From positions 382,288 through 446,287 of the forward strand of contig NZ_LYPC01000028.1 in the NCBI RefSeq assembly GCF_001700435.1: 64,000 nucleotides of DNA. Direction: 5' to 3'. Source of the stretch: Paenibacillus pectinilyticus. GTDB lineage: Bacteria > Bacillota > Bacilli > Paenibacillales > NBRC-103111. The number at the start of each line of letters is the position of its first letter. The stretch's first letter is position 1. Shown here piece by piece: positions 42,856 through 51,576 of this stretch. Below the pieces are notes generated by a model. It saw only the letters and a program-made list of their open reading frames with translations. It was not told where the DNA came from and made no database searches. Position numbers and translations under genes: made by a program.

Positions 42856-44256
42856 TCACGGTTTGCGAATGATGGTTTGAATGGCGTCAGCTAGACGATC
42901 TAGATCACCCTGCGAATGAATTTCGGTCACACAATAAAGAGCGCATTGTCCCCATTCTGGAAATGCAACAGACAAATCTTTTCCCCCGAAAATACCAGTT
43001 TCAGATAGGCCTGCATTAATTTGAGCTACAGTCAGACCTGTCTCATTGAAATCAATAATGAACTCTTTGAAAAAAGCCGTCTCCCCAAACCGTAGTGAGA
43101 GACCCGGAATAGCGGAAAGCTTCTTAGCTGCATATTGCGACTTCTGCATGATGGTCTCTCCGACCTCTTGCATACCGGCCGGCCCCATCAAGGATAGGTA
43201 AACACCTGCCGTGATCCCCCATAATGCGGTTTGTGTCCCGACGGACTCTTTCCCTTTCTCGCGAAGGGCGAAGGATGTGCGTTCATACGCGACATCGCCG
43301 AAGCCATATTCGCCTTCCACTTCCGTCGGCACGATACCGAACAACCGTGAAGGATATTCCATTACGTAAGCCTCTTCATCACGCGTTGCGATAAATCCAG
43401 CTTGACCGCCGCCATAGTTCATATGCATACCCAGCGGCTGCAAATCGCCACAGACGATATCGGCGCCGTATTGGCTAGGCGGTTGAAGAACACCAAGCGA
43501 GATCGGATCCACACCAACGATAACGATAGCACCTACCGTGTGGGCAAGCTCCGAAATTGCCTGTCCTTGATCTTCAATAATGCCTAGATACCCAGGATTC
43601 TCGAAGTAGACTGCCGCAATGTCGCTGGATAGTTTACTGCGCAAATCTTGCAGGTCCATTTTGCCAGTAGACGCATCGATCTCAACAAAACGCAGCTCCA
43701 TCACAGGTGTGCAGTAATTGTTAATGATCATGACTTTGTCGGGATCGACTGACTTGGGAAGCAGTGCGACACGACGTTCTGTCATGCGGCCGGCCATCCG
43801 AATCGCAGTTGATGCCGCTTGCGCCCAGTCGAACGTAGGGACATTCACGACGTCCATATCGACTAATTCAGCCATTAGGCTTTGATATTCGAAAAGGGTT
43901 TGGAAGCGTCCGTGATCCTCATATGGTTCACCAGCATAAGCCGTCACGAACTCCGAACGCTGATTGATTTCATCGCAGACAGCGGGAATAAAATGCTGCC
44001 AGCAGCCCGCTCCGAGGAAATTCAGATAGGCCGCACCATGCTTATTCTTAGCGAGCAGGCCATCAATATGACGACGCAACTCATATTCGGTCATAGCTGG
44101 CGGAAGGTTCATTTCGCGTTTCAGCTTCAAACTATCAGGAATGGCATCATGCAGCTGATCCATCGAGGTTAAGCCAATTTCCTTCAGCATCGCATCACGA
44201 ACCTCAGGCACGGTATTCGGTATATAAGGATGGGCATAAGTTCTGTTAGTAGACAA
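42856..44256 (-). CDS. gcvPA: GcvPA-like protein, divergent at hallmark motifs
   Basis: 466 aa, homologous to P-protein subunit 1 over its whole length (YIPNT, FLGAG, RSEFVTAY, FEYQS, PISLGVLQPP, YGADIVCGD). TTG at 44256 is preferred because TGGAGGCG lies 5 nt upstream; an ATG at 44271 precedes that site. Motifs normally invariant are changed: TPYQPEISQG becomes AGEPYEDHG, GGPHCGYFA becomes GGGQAGFIA, and REKATSNICTNQAL becomes REKGKESVGTQTAL. The family acts as a heterotetramer with PB; PB is next at 30 nt. SDR gene stop is 90 nt upstream, without a terminator, so it may belong to the sugar operon. Confidence 0.8.
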   Translation of the reverse strand: MSTNRTYAHPYIPNTVPEVRDAMLKEIGLTSMDQLHDAIPDSLKLKREMNLPPAMTEYELRRHIDGLLAKNKHGAAYLNFLGAGCWQHFIPAVCDEINQRSEFVTAYAGEPYEDHGRFQTLFEYQSLMAELVDMDVVNVPTFDWAQAASTAIRMAGRMTERRVALLPKSVDPDKVMIINNYCTPVMELRFVEIDASTGKMDLQDLRSKLSSDIAAVYFENPGYLGIIEDQGQAISELAHTVGAIVIVGVDPISLGVLQPPSQYGADIVCGDLQPLGMHMNYGGGQAGFIATRDEEAYVMEYPSRLFGIVPTEVEGEYGFGDVAYERTSFALREKGKESVGTQTALWGITAGVYLSLMGPAGMQEVGETIMQKSQYAAKKLSAIPGLSLRFGETAFFKEFIIDFNETGLTVAQINAGLSETGIFGGKDLSVAFPEWGQCALYCVTEIHSQGDLDRLADAIQTIIRKP

Positions 44257-44345
44257 AGGTAACGCCTCCATTCATCGTTGTTGGTAGATAGCTGCTCTAT
44301 GTGCCACGGACTAGACATGCGAAAAGGTGATGTGGAAGGAGTGGG

Positions 44346-45131
44346 TCAGGCAATGCCCCCGCCGTCTACAACAAGCACGCTTCCCGTTACCCAAGAAGAC
44401 ATGTCACTGGCCAGAAACAGCACGGCATTCGCGATATCACGCGGTGTTCCAAGTCGCTCCAACGGGCGGCCGCTGGCAGAGGAGACCAGGAATTCGGCTT
44501 CGTTCCGTTGCAGCTGCCTTGCTTCGTCCCGAAGCAGCGGTGTATCCGTATCGCCTGGCGATACGCAGTTCACGCGGATGTTGGCGATACCATGATCGAT
44601 CGCCATTGCGCGTGTTAAGTTCACGACGCCAGCTTTGGCTGCGCAGTAGGCTGCAGCGCGATCTCCGCCTTTTAACCCCCAGCCGGAACCGGAATTAATA
44701 ATGCTGCCTCCTCCTTCGCGCTCCATGATGGGGATGATATATTTGGACAGCAGATATACGCCCTTCAAGGAAACATCGATCACGAGATCCCAATCGCGTT
44801 CATCCAGTTCAACAACTGTTTTACGACGAATGATCCCCGCATTGTTGAACAAAATATCTACTCTTCCGTGTGCGGCATCAATCTCATTGGCAACACGCTG
44901 ACAGTCTGCGGAGGAAGAAACATCACAGCGGTAGAAGCTGGCTTGCCCGCCTTGCTGCTTAATTCCAGCCACCGCCTGCTCACCTTGCGCTTCGTTTATA
45001 TCAAGAAGGATGGAAGTCGCTCCAAAGCTGGCCAACAACTCAGCTGTCGCAAGGCCAATCCCTGAGGCACCGCCAGTCACAACGGCTATTTTGCCAGATA
45101 AGTTCAATACGTCTTGTGTGTTGTTAAGCAT
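44346..45131 (-). CDS. Short-chain dehydrogenase/reductase
   Basis: 261 aa, classical SDR. The NAD(P) Rossmann motif is TGGASGIG (about 19-26), an Asp at the end of beta-2 (LLDINEA) suggests NAD preference, NNAGI follows, and the catalytic set is Ser in NSGSGW, Tyr and Lys in YCAAK. DGGGIA is the C-terminal end. The start overlaps the beta-galactosidase stop by 8 nt and has GGAGGG 8 nt upstream, so it is tied to lacZ translation. It could oxidise a sugar or sugar-derived acid released by the glycosidase; specificity is unknown. Confidence 0.92.
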   Translation of the reverse strand: MLNNTQDVLNLSGKIAVVTGGASGIGLATAELLASFGATSILLDINEAQGEQAVAGIKQQGGQASFYRCDVSSSADCQRVANEIDAAHGRVDILFNNAGIIRRKTVVELDERDWDLVIDVSLKGVYLLSKYIIPIMEREGGGSIINSGSGWGLKGGDRAAAYCAAKAGVVNLTRAMAIDHGIANIRVNCVSPGDTDTPLLRDEARQLQRNEAEFLVSSASGRPLERLGTPRDIANAVLFLASDMSSWVTGSVLVVDGGGIA

Positions 45132-48100
45132 GGTTGGTTCCCTCCTGTTGGTGATGGTTCATTTGCACTTCAGATCTCATTTGATGACTTAATCGTTCAG
45201 GTGAAGCATCCTCGGATAGGTAAGGTTTGAGCATGATTCGGAAGCGGAATGCTTCTGAAGTAACGGTGTTCTCCGGTGATTGAGCAGGTCCACAGCTGTT
45301 GCTGCCCAGCCCATTCTGCCTATAATCCAGGTTGAGCGTAACAAAATCGCGTGGCACAAGATCACTCGCATGCTTAGCTGCTTCTATGTCAGCATCTGTA
45401 TAGCGACGTGCACTGAATTCAAGTGTCGGTGCACCTACGGCAAGCAGGCCGATTCCGGCTCCATCAGTTACGGATACCCATCGGACATCGGTACGATTGC
45501 CATTTTCCTGCGGATAAATATAAGGCGTTAATAATTCATCCACTGATTGGCTATACACGCCGAATCGTCCTGCTTCCTTACTATCGGAGTAGTTCTCCCC
45601 AGGACCACGCCCGTACCACCTTACAGCGTCCATGTCTCCTGGTATCTCCATTTGGAGGCCAATCTTAGGCAGCATCGCCGGCGTCTTACCTTCTGGAACA
45701 CCGTGCACATCCATCACGATAAGGCCAGAACCCGTTATGGTGTAAGTTGTCTCACAGCGGAAGCCCCAATCGAATACGGGAGGAGCAATCCGAGACGTAT
45801 ACGTGATCCGAACTGTACCTTCACTCAGCTGTTCCCAGCGGCAACTGTCGATTCGCTCACTGAGTCTATTGAGATGTGCTTTATACCAATCAGGCAGCAC
45901 ATACATATCGTTATCAATCGGCGCACGCCAGAAGTTGAGACGCGGCCCTGTATTCACAAGCTCATGCCCATTCATCCGCAGGGAGCTGATTCCAGCCTGA
46001 CGGGTATCAAAAGCGATGCGGAACGCATCATTCGCTAGGACAAGCTGACGCCCTTCCTCTGTGCATGCTAAGCTCTGAATAGGCGGACGAGCTGCGATAG
46101 CTGCAAAAGACGAATTATTAGCGCGAGCCTCCATGGTCATCTGCGCCCATGCTACCTCATGTCCTTGCTCGCCCCAGAGGCAATCTACTGCAAGGGTGAA
46201 GCCGACATTCAGCCATCGCTCAGCCTCTTGTGCCAATACCGCTAGCTGCATATCCTCTCCTAGAGGAACATGCACCTCTGCGCTTTCCCCTGGACGAATC
46301 TGCGGAAGTTCCAGCACGCCGCTTTGGACAGTTCGCCCATCTACTGTCACACTCCAATGCGCCTGAAGGTGCTCTAACGTTACAAAATCATAGCGATTCA
46401 TAATGCGAATGCGCCCTTCTTCTATATAGGAGACCCGGACGGGTTCAATAATTTTCTTATATTCAATAAGGCCTGGTGAAGGTGTCCGATCCGGTTGAAC
46501 AAGACCATCAATCACGAAATTACTATTGTTCGGTACATCGCCGTAGTCGCCGCCGTAAGCGTAATCGTCTTTACCGTCAGCGGTCTTCCTGCGGATACCG
46601 TGGTCGATCCATTCCCAGACGAATCCACCCTGCAGCCTTCTATAGGCATCGAAAGTATCGAAATATGGCTTGAGCCCGCCTGGGCCATTGCCCATCGCAT
46701 GGGCGAATTCGCAGAGGATATGCGGTTTCGGATGATCAACCAATTGACCGAAGCCGACCATTTTCTCCACGGAGGAGTACATGGTGCTGACAATATCACA
46801 CACTTCCGCTTCGCGATCTTCCTCGTAATGAATGAGGCGCGTTGGATCTGCCCCTTTACACCAAGCCGACATCGCCCGGAAGTTGCAGCCGAAGCCAGAT
46901 TCATTGCCAAGTGACCAGAACAGCACAGAAGGATGATTCTTATCACGGTCCACCATGCGGCGTACACGGTCGACATAGGCTTCCTGCCAAGCAGGATCAT
47001 CGCTCAGTCGGGAAATATTGCCCAAAGGCTCGAAGCCGTGCGTTTCTAGATCCGTTTCTTCCATGACGTATAAGCCATATTCATCACAAATATCGTAGAA
47101 CCGCGGATCATTCGGATAATGAGCCGTTCTGACTGCATTGATGTTATGCTGCTTCATCATCTTCACATCTTGGATCATGGTAGACACCGTTACGGTGCGG
47201 CCTGAATCTGGATGGTGATCGTGACGGTTGACACCTTTCAGCAAGATCGCTTTGCCATTCACCAAAAACTGGCCATCCTTGACTTCAATCTTGCGGAATC
47301 CCACCCGTTGAGCAACTGTCTCAACCACGGTTACGTTCTGATCCACAATGCCTATCGTCAAATGATAGAGGGTCGGCGCTTCTGCACTCCAAAGCGAAGG
47401 CTTGGAGACCGGTATTGTAAATGCCACAATAGCCTCATCAGTACCAGCAAGTGTAATTTGTCTTTTAGCCGAAATAACAGAATGACCTTTATAATCCAAA
47501 AGCTGAAGCTGGACTTCACCGCCCCCTGCATCTCCTTGCAGTTCGATTTCAACGTGTAAGGTTGCATCGCGATAAGCCGCATCCAATTCCGTTACAATCC
47601 GGTAATCCACCATTCGTAGGGAGGATGGTTCCGAAATCAGGTACACATCGCGGAAAATCCCGCTCATATACCACATATCCTGGTCTTCCAAGTAGCTCCC
47701 GTCTGACCATTGGTAGACACGAACAGCCATGCGATTAATGCCCTCTTTCACGTACGGTGTCAGATCAAATTCTGACGTTAATCGGCTTCCCTGGCTGTAA
47801 CCAACGAAGTTTCCATTCACCCACACATGAAAAGCGCTGTCTACGCCATCGAATTTCACGCACAATTTCCTGCCGTCCCAAAGCTTGGGAAGCTCAAACT
47901 CTCGCACATAGCTGCCTGTCGGATTATCGTTAGGCACATGCGGCGGATCAACCGGGAACGGATAATAGAGATCCGTATAATGCGGATGTCCATACCCTTT
48001 TAACTGCCAGTGGCTCGGCACCTGTATCTCATCCCAACCCGATAGGTCATAATCCGCTGTATAAAAATCATCCTGTGCCCATTCTGGCCCCTTCGCATAA

Positions 48101-48270
48101 TGAAATTTCCAATTGCCATTTAAGGATTTGAACCAAGGCGAACTCCCTCGGTCGTAACTTAAAGCTCCGGCTATATCCCAATGAGGGATGAAATAGGCTC
48201 GACTCTTCGTACGGTTGCGCTCCAGCACCGCGAGATTATCCCAATCTCTGGCGACATTATTGTTAGACAT
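45124..48270 (-). CDS. lacZ: Beta-galactosidase, GH2 (LacZ type)
   Basis: 1048 aa, full-length five-domain GH2 enzyme hydrolysing terminal beta-galactosides. No signal peptide, so substrate must be imported. The sugar-binding domain has GYGHPHYTDLYYPFPVDPP and NPTGSYVREF. The TIM barrel includes GVNRHDHHPDSGR, RTAHYPNDPRFYDICDEYG (core RTAHYPNDP) and acid/base Glu457 in LGNESGFG; nucleophile Glu521 lies in ILCEFAHAMGNGPG. The C-terminal domain ends with TDVRWVSVTD and NLDYRQNGLGSNSCGP (core GLGSNSCGP). It is 54 nt downstream of the ABC permease gene and overlaps the SDR gene. Confidence 0.96.
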   Translation of the reverse strand: MSNNNVARDWDNLAVLERNRTKSRAYFIPHWDIAGALSYDRGSSPWFKSLNGNWKFHYAKGPEWAQDDFYTADYDLSGWDEIQVPSHWQLKGYGHPHYTDLYYPFPVDPPHVPNDNPTGSYVREFELPKLWDGRKLCVKFDGVDSAFHVWVNGNFVGYSQGSRLTSEFDLTPYVKEGINRMAVRVYQWSDGSYLEDQDMWYMSGIFRDVYLISEPSSLRMVDYRIVTELDAAYRDATLHVEIELQGDAGGGEVQLQLLDYKGHSVISAKRQITLAGTDEAIVAFTIPVSKPSLWSAEAPTLYHLTIGIVDQNVTVVETVAQRVGFRKIEVKDGQFLVNGKAILLKGVNRHDHHPDSGRTVTVSTMIQDVKMMKQHNINAVRTAHYPNDPRFYDICDEYGLYVMEETDLETHGFEPLGNISRLSDDPAWQEAYVDRVRRMVDRDKNHPSVLFWSLGNESGFGCNFRAMSAWCKGADPTRLIHYEEDREAEVCDIVSTMYSSVEKMVGFGQLVDHPKPHILCEFAHAMGNGPGGLKPYFDTFDAYRRLQGGFVWEWIDHGIRRKTADGKDDYAYGGDYGDVPNNSNFVIDGLVQPDRTPSPGLIEYKKIIEPVRVSYIEEGRIRIMNRYDFVTLEHLQAHWSVTVDGRTVQSGVLELPQIRPGESAEVHVPLGEDMQLAVLAQEAERWLNVGFTLAVDCLWGEQGHEVAWAQMTMEARANNSSFAAIAARPPIQSLACTEEGRQLVLANDAFRIAFDTRQAGISSLRMNGHELVNTGPRLNFWRAPIDNDMYVLPDWYKAHLNRLSERIDSCRWEQLSEGTVRITYTSRIAPPVFDWGFRCETTYTITGSGLIVMDVHGVPEGKTPAMLPKIGLQMEIPGDMDAVRWYGRGPGENYSDSKEAGRFGVYSQSVDELLTPYIYPQENGNRTDVRWVSVTDGAGIGLLAVGAPTLEFSARRYTDADIEAAKHASDLVPRDFVTLNLDYRQNGLGSNSCGPAQSPENTVTSEAFRFRIMLKPYLSEDASPERLSHQMRSEVQMNHHQQEGTNHA

Positions 48271-48324
48271 GGCTGCTTCTCCCCTCGCATCTCTATCTAT
48301 TTATTTCATGTACTAAGCTAACAT

Positions 48325-49137
48325 TTACCCCTTAATTCCCGTACCTGCGATGCCCCCGACAATGTAGCGTTGTGCGAAGAAGAACACGGCTAGCGGCGGA
48401 ATTGAGATTAGACAAGTAATGGCCATAATGGACTGCATATCGACACCGAACATTCCTTTGAATTGGGACAAGCCTAGTGTCAATGTATATTTGGACTGAT
48501 CATTTAGGAAAATGAGCGGGCCCAGATAGTCGTTCCAACAGCTCATCATTTGAAATACGCCGACTAAAATCAACGAGGGTCCCATAAGCGGTACAATGAT
48601 CCGCACCAGTATGGCGATTTGGTTAGCTCCATCAATCGTGGCCGCCTCATCGAGTTCACGAGGAAGCGTTAGAATAAACTGCCGCAGCAAGAAGATGAAA
48701 TAGGCTGAACCGAACCACGACGGAACAATTAACGGTTTGAGCGTATTAATCCAGCCCAGGTAATTAAACTCCATATACTGTGGAATCATGGTCACTTCCC
48801 AAGGAATCATCATCGTGGCAAGTACAACTAGGAATAAGAAATCACGGCCTTTAAATTCGAATCTAGCAAATCCGTAGGCGACGAGCGTACAAGATATTAA
48901 TTGACCAAGTGTAGATAAAAACGTCACGAGGACGGTATTTTTCAGGAATAAGGTAAATGGCTGTATCGTCCACGCGTCAGCGAAGTTGCTGAATTTCCAT
49001 TGGGATGGGATCCATTTTGGAGGAAAAAGGTACAGCTCCGATTGCGATTTCAATGCCGTCGTTAGTGCCCAAAATAATGGAGCAACGAATAGCAGTGAAC
49101 AGATGATCAAAAGCGAATACACGATAATCCGTTTCAT
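48325..49137 (-). CDS. Carbohydrate ABC importer permease (MalG/AraQ type)
   Basis: 270 aa, six membrane spans. The EAA loop is DEAATIDGANQIAILVRIIVPLMGPS (core DEAATIDGANQ..PLMGP), typical of sugar importers. FLRQFILTLPREL precedes it and LGLSQFKG, QRYIVGGIAGTGIKG are family-specific. ATG overlaps the stop of the other permease by 4 nt (49134-49137). Pairs with it to form the channel of the sugar transporter. Confidence 0.93.
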   Translation of the reverse strand: MKRIIVYSLLIICSLLFVAPLFWALTTALKSQSELYLFPPKWIPSQWKFSNFADAWTIQPFTLFLKNTVLVTFLSTLGQLISCTLVAYGFARFEFKGRDFLFLVVLATMMIPWEVTMIPQYMEFNYLGWINTLKPLIVPSWFGSAYFIFLLRQFILTLPRELDEAATIDGANQIAILVRIIVPLMGPSLILVGVFQMMSCWNDYLGPLIFLNDQSKYTLTLGLSQFKGMFGVDMQSIMAITCLISIPPLAVFFFAQRYIVGGIAGTGIKG

Positions 49138-50129
49138 TCGGAGCGCCCCTTTCTGACCGCTTTCACTTTCTTCTTCGGATTACGCTTCATTTCACCCTCA
49201 TAGAACACCCATGCTTCCGATGACTTAAAGACTAAGAACGTCAGACTGAGTACGATCAGGAACATGAACCAGGCGTTGGCTGCCGAATAACCCATTTTGA
49301 AAAACTTAAAAGCATTCTCGTACATATACATCGCATAGAAATACGTCGATTTCAGTGGACCGCCTCCTGTGAGCAGGAGCGCAAGGGTCAACTGCTGGAA
49401 CGCCGCGATAATGGAGGTAATGAGGTTGAATATGATCGTTGGGCTAAGCATCGGAATCGTAACACTGAAAAATTGCCTGATCTTACCCGCACCGTCGATG
49501 GAAGCGGATTCGTATAAGTCTTTCGGAATGCCTTTGAGGCCTGCGAGAAAAACGAGCATCATGGAACCTTGTCCCCATAGGCTGGCAACCACCATCGCAA
49601 CCAGTGACCAATGCGTACTATTCAGCCAATCCGGCCCCTGCACGCCGACAAGCGATAGGAAGTAGTTCAGAATACCGTAATCTCCGCTGTATACCCACGC
49701 CCAGATCATGGCTAACGCAACACCAGAGAGCACAGAGGGCAAGTAGAATGCTGTTCGAAAAATAGCGCTGCCGCGCACTTTCTGATTAAGCAGTATCGCG
49801 AGTCCGAGCGCAACCGCAATATTCAGCGGAACAAATAGCGCCGCGAACTTAATTGTTACACCGAACGACTTCCAGAACAGCGGATCATCGGTGAACATAT
49901 CTACATAATTGCCTAAACCGATAAACCGAACTTTACCTACAATCGGCCAGTCGAAAAATGAAATAATGAGTGAGAATAACAACGGCCCTAAAGTAAAGAC
50001 TAGGAATCCGAAGATCCATGGAAAAATGAAGAGGTAGGGAATGACCCCACCCCATCTACGTTTCCTGCTAGGCTTGAGGCTGGCCATTTGTGTCGCTGCG
50101 TTAGCTTGCTGCGGGTAGGTTTGAGCCAT
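49134..50129 (-). CDS. Carbohydrate ABC importer permease (MalF/UgpA type)
   Basis: 331 aa. A hydrophilic N-terminus of about 30 residues precedes six membrane spans, beginning PYLFIFPWIFGFLVFTLGP. The EAA loop DLYESASIDGAGKIRQFFSVTIPMLSP (core ESASIDGAGK) is intact. The C-terminus is rich in Lys and Arg (KRNPKKKVKAVRKG). Starts 31 nt after the binding-protein stop. A dedicated ATPase is not encoded here; as is usual in Firmicutes, an MsmX-like shared ATPase probably powers it. Confidence 0.93.
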   Translation of the reverse strand: MAQTYPQQANAATQMASLKPSRKRRWGGVIPYLFIFPWIFGFLVFTLGPLLFSLIISFFDWPIVGKVRFIGLGNYVDMFTDDPLFWKSFGVTIKFAALFVPLNIAVALGLAILLNQKVRGSAIFRTAFYLPSVLSGVALAMIWAWVYSGDYGILNYFLSLVGVQGPDWLNSTHWSLVAMVVASLWGQGSMMLVFLAGLKGIPKDLYESASIDGAGKIRQFFSVTIPMLSPTIIFNLITSIIAAFQQLTLALLLTGGGPLKSTYFYAMYMYENAFKFFKMGYSAANAWFMFLIVLSLTFLVFKSSEAWVFYEGEMKRNPKKKVKAVRKGRSE

Positions 50130-50160
50130 CTCCTAACCTTCTTTCTGTCGTACTGTAGTG

Positions 50161-51438
50161 TTATTTCAAATAACGCTCGCTGTCTTTCATGGCTTGATCC
50201 AGTGCTTCCTGTGCATTACTTCCATGCACGACAGCTTCCACGGCCGATGATAACTGACGGTTCATCTCATTCCATTTCGCATTCAGCAAGAAAGCCGGCG
50301 AGTTATCGGAACGTTGCAGCATCGTGTAAAACGGCTTGAACAGTGGATCCTGGTCCTTTTTAAGCTCGTTTACTACACTGACTCTAACGGGTAAATCGGC
50401 TACACGCAGTTTGATCGCTTCGTTGGAAACATAATATTTGATGAACTCCCAAGCCAAATCCTTCTGCTTCGAATCTTTCGCAATCGATAGGGCAGATTCA
50501 GCAACGACACCTTTGACGGGCTTACCAGGAAAGGCTGGCATCTCTACCGTTCCAACATCAATCCCTGCTTCCTTGAAGGATTCCAACGGCCAAATCCCGC
50601 TCTCCCACATAGCGATTTTGCCAGCTTTAAAGATGTCCTCTCCGCTTTGCTGTCCCTTACCTCCGGCTAGTACAGCCGAACCGTTCTTAACCATATCCCC
50701 GAACATTTGAATGGCTCCAGCTGTTGCTTTGCTGTTCATGAAGCCGTTGATCGTTTTTCCATCATCCGAGATATAGGAACCACCGTTACTCCAAACAAAT
50801 CCTTGCAAATCGTATGTGTCGTTCTCTGCTCGTACACCGAAGCCGTATTGTTTCTTCGCTTTATCTGTTAACTTATTCGAAATCGTTTGGAAATCATCCC
50901 ATGTCCAGCCATCCTTTGGATAAGGAATCTTCGCATCGTCGAACATTTTTTTGTTGTAATAAACCACGCGTGTTGTGAATCCAGCAGGAATGCCGTAGAG
51001 CGTGTTGTCGATTGTTGCATAGTTGAACAACCCTTTATAGAAGTCATCCTTCTTCAGATCTTTATCCCCGTCAGCATAGCTGCCCAGTGGTTCAAGCGAC
51101 TGATGATACGTTGGAAAATCCCACATATACATCACGTCTGGAGGGTTCGTAGCACCGAAGCCCGCTGCCAGCTTCTGGTCAAAACCGTCCGCATACGCTT
51201 CCACTTGAATACTCGTTCCCGGATGGTTCGCCTCAAACTTCTTCGCGATATCCTGCTCGATCTTGAGGGCATCTCCGGTATCCCATGTTGCAAAACGGAG
51301 CGTCTTCACTTTGGCTGCATTTGCAGCATCAGCCGTTTGTGTGGCTTTACCGCTCGTGCCTTCGTTATTACCAGCGCATGCCGTAAGCGCTGTCATCGTT
51401 ATTGCAGTCGTAAGAATGAGTGTAAGCTTCTTGTTCAT
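50161..51438 (-). CDS. Carbohydrate ABC importer substrate-binding lipoprotein
   Basis: 425 aa. Signal peptide with lipobox LTAC (Cys20). Family 1 extracellular solute-binding pattern: LRFATWDTGDALKIEQDIAKKFEANHPG (core FEANHPG), GATNPPDVMYMWDFP, AGFTTRVVYYNKKMFDDAKI, GWTWDDFQTISNKL and ESGIWPLESFKEAG. The ligand is probably a beta-galactoside or oligosaccharide, inferred from the lacZ gene downstream. First gene of the transporter-lacZ transcript, behind a 15-bp-arm inverted repeat at 51479-51518. GGGGG precedes the start. Confidence 0.92.
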   Translation of the reverse strand: MNKKLTLILTTAITMTALTACAGNNEGTSGKATQTADAANAAKVKTLRFATWDTGDALKIEQDIAKKFEANHPGTSIQVEAYADGFDQKLAAGFGATNPPDVMYMWDFPTYHQSLEPLGSYADGDKDLKKDDFYKGLFNYATIDNTLYGIPAGFTTRVVYYNKKMFDDAKIPYPKDGWTWDDFQTISNKLTDKAKKQYGFGVRAENDTYDLQGFVWSNGGSYISDDGKTINGFMNSKATAGAIQMFGDMVKNGSAVLAGGKGQQSGEDIFKAGKIAMWESGIWPLESFKEAGIDVGTVEMPAFPGKPVKGVVAESALSIAKDSKQKDLAWEFIKYYVSNEAIKLRVADLPVRVSVVNELKKDQDPLFKPFYTMLQRSDNSPAFLLNAKWNEMNRQLSSAVEAVVHGSNAQEALDQAMKDSERYLK

Positions 51439-51478
51439 TCTGTCAGCCCCCTTATTGTGAGTGAGGTATATATAATAA

Positions 51479-51518
51479 TTGAACCGCTTTCATCATAACT
51501 CTAATGAAAGCGGTTCAA
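51479..51518. promoter_or_regulatory. Inverted repeat of two cre-like sites upstream of sugar operon
   Basis: TTGAACCGCTTTCAT (51479-51493 on plus) and its exact complement (51504-51518) are separated by 10 nt. Each arm, read as ATGAAAGCGGTTCAAW, agrees with the CcpA cre consensus WTGNAARCGNWWWCAW at 12 of 14 defined positions. On the minus strand a possible -10 TATGAT lies in the loop and TATTAT just downstream. It could serve catabolite repression, be an operator of another regulator, or terminate the YesN-type gene. Confidence 0.55.
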
Positions 51519-51576
51519 AACCGTTAACTATTCGAATGTTTGCGTATTTTTGTTCGATTCACGGCACTGAGTGTCC

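Noticed and set aside
44257..44345. Glycine riboswitch upstream of gcvPA
   Set aside because: The 89-bp gap is too short for a typical tandem glycine riboswitch and shows no recognisable aptamer core.
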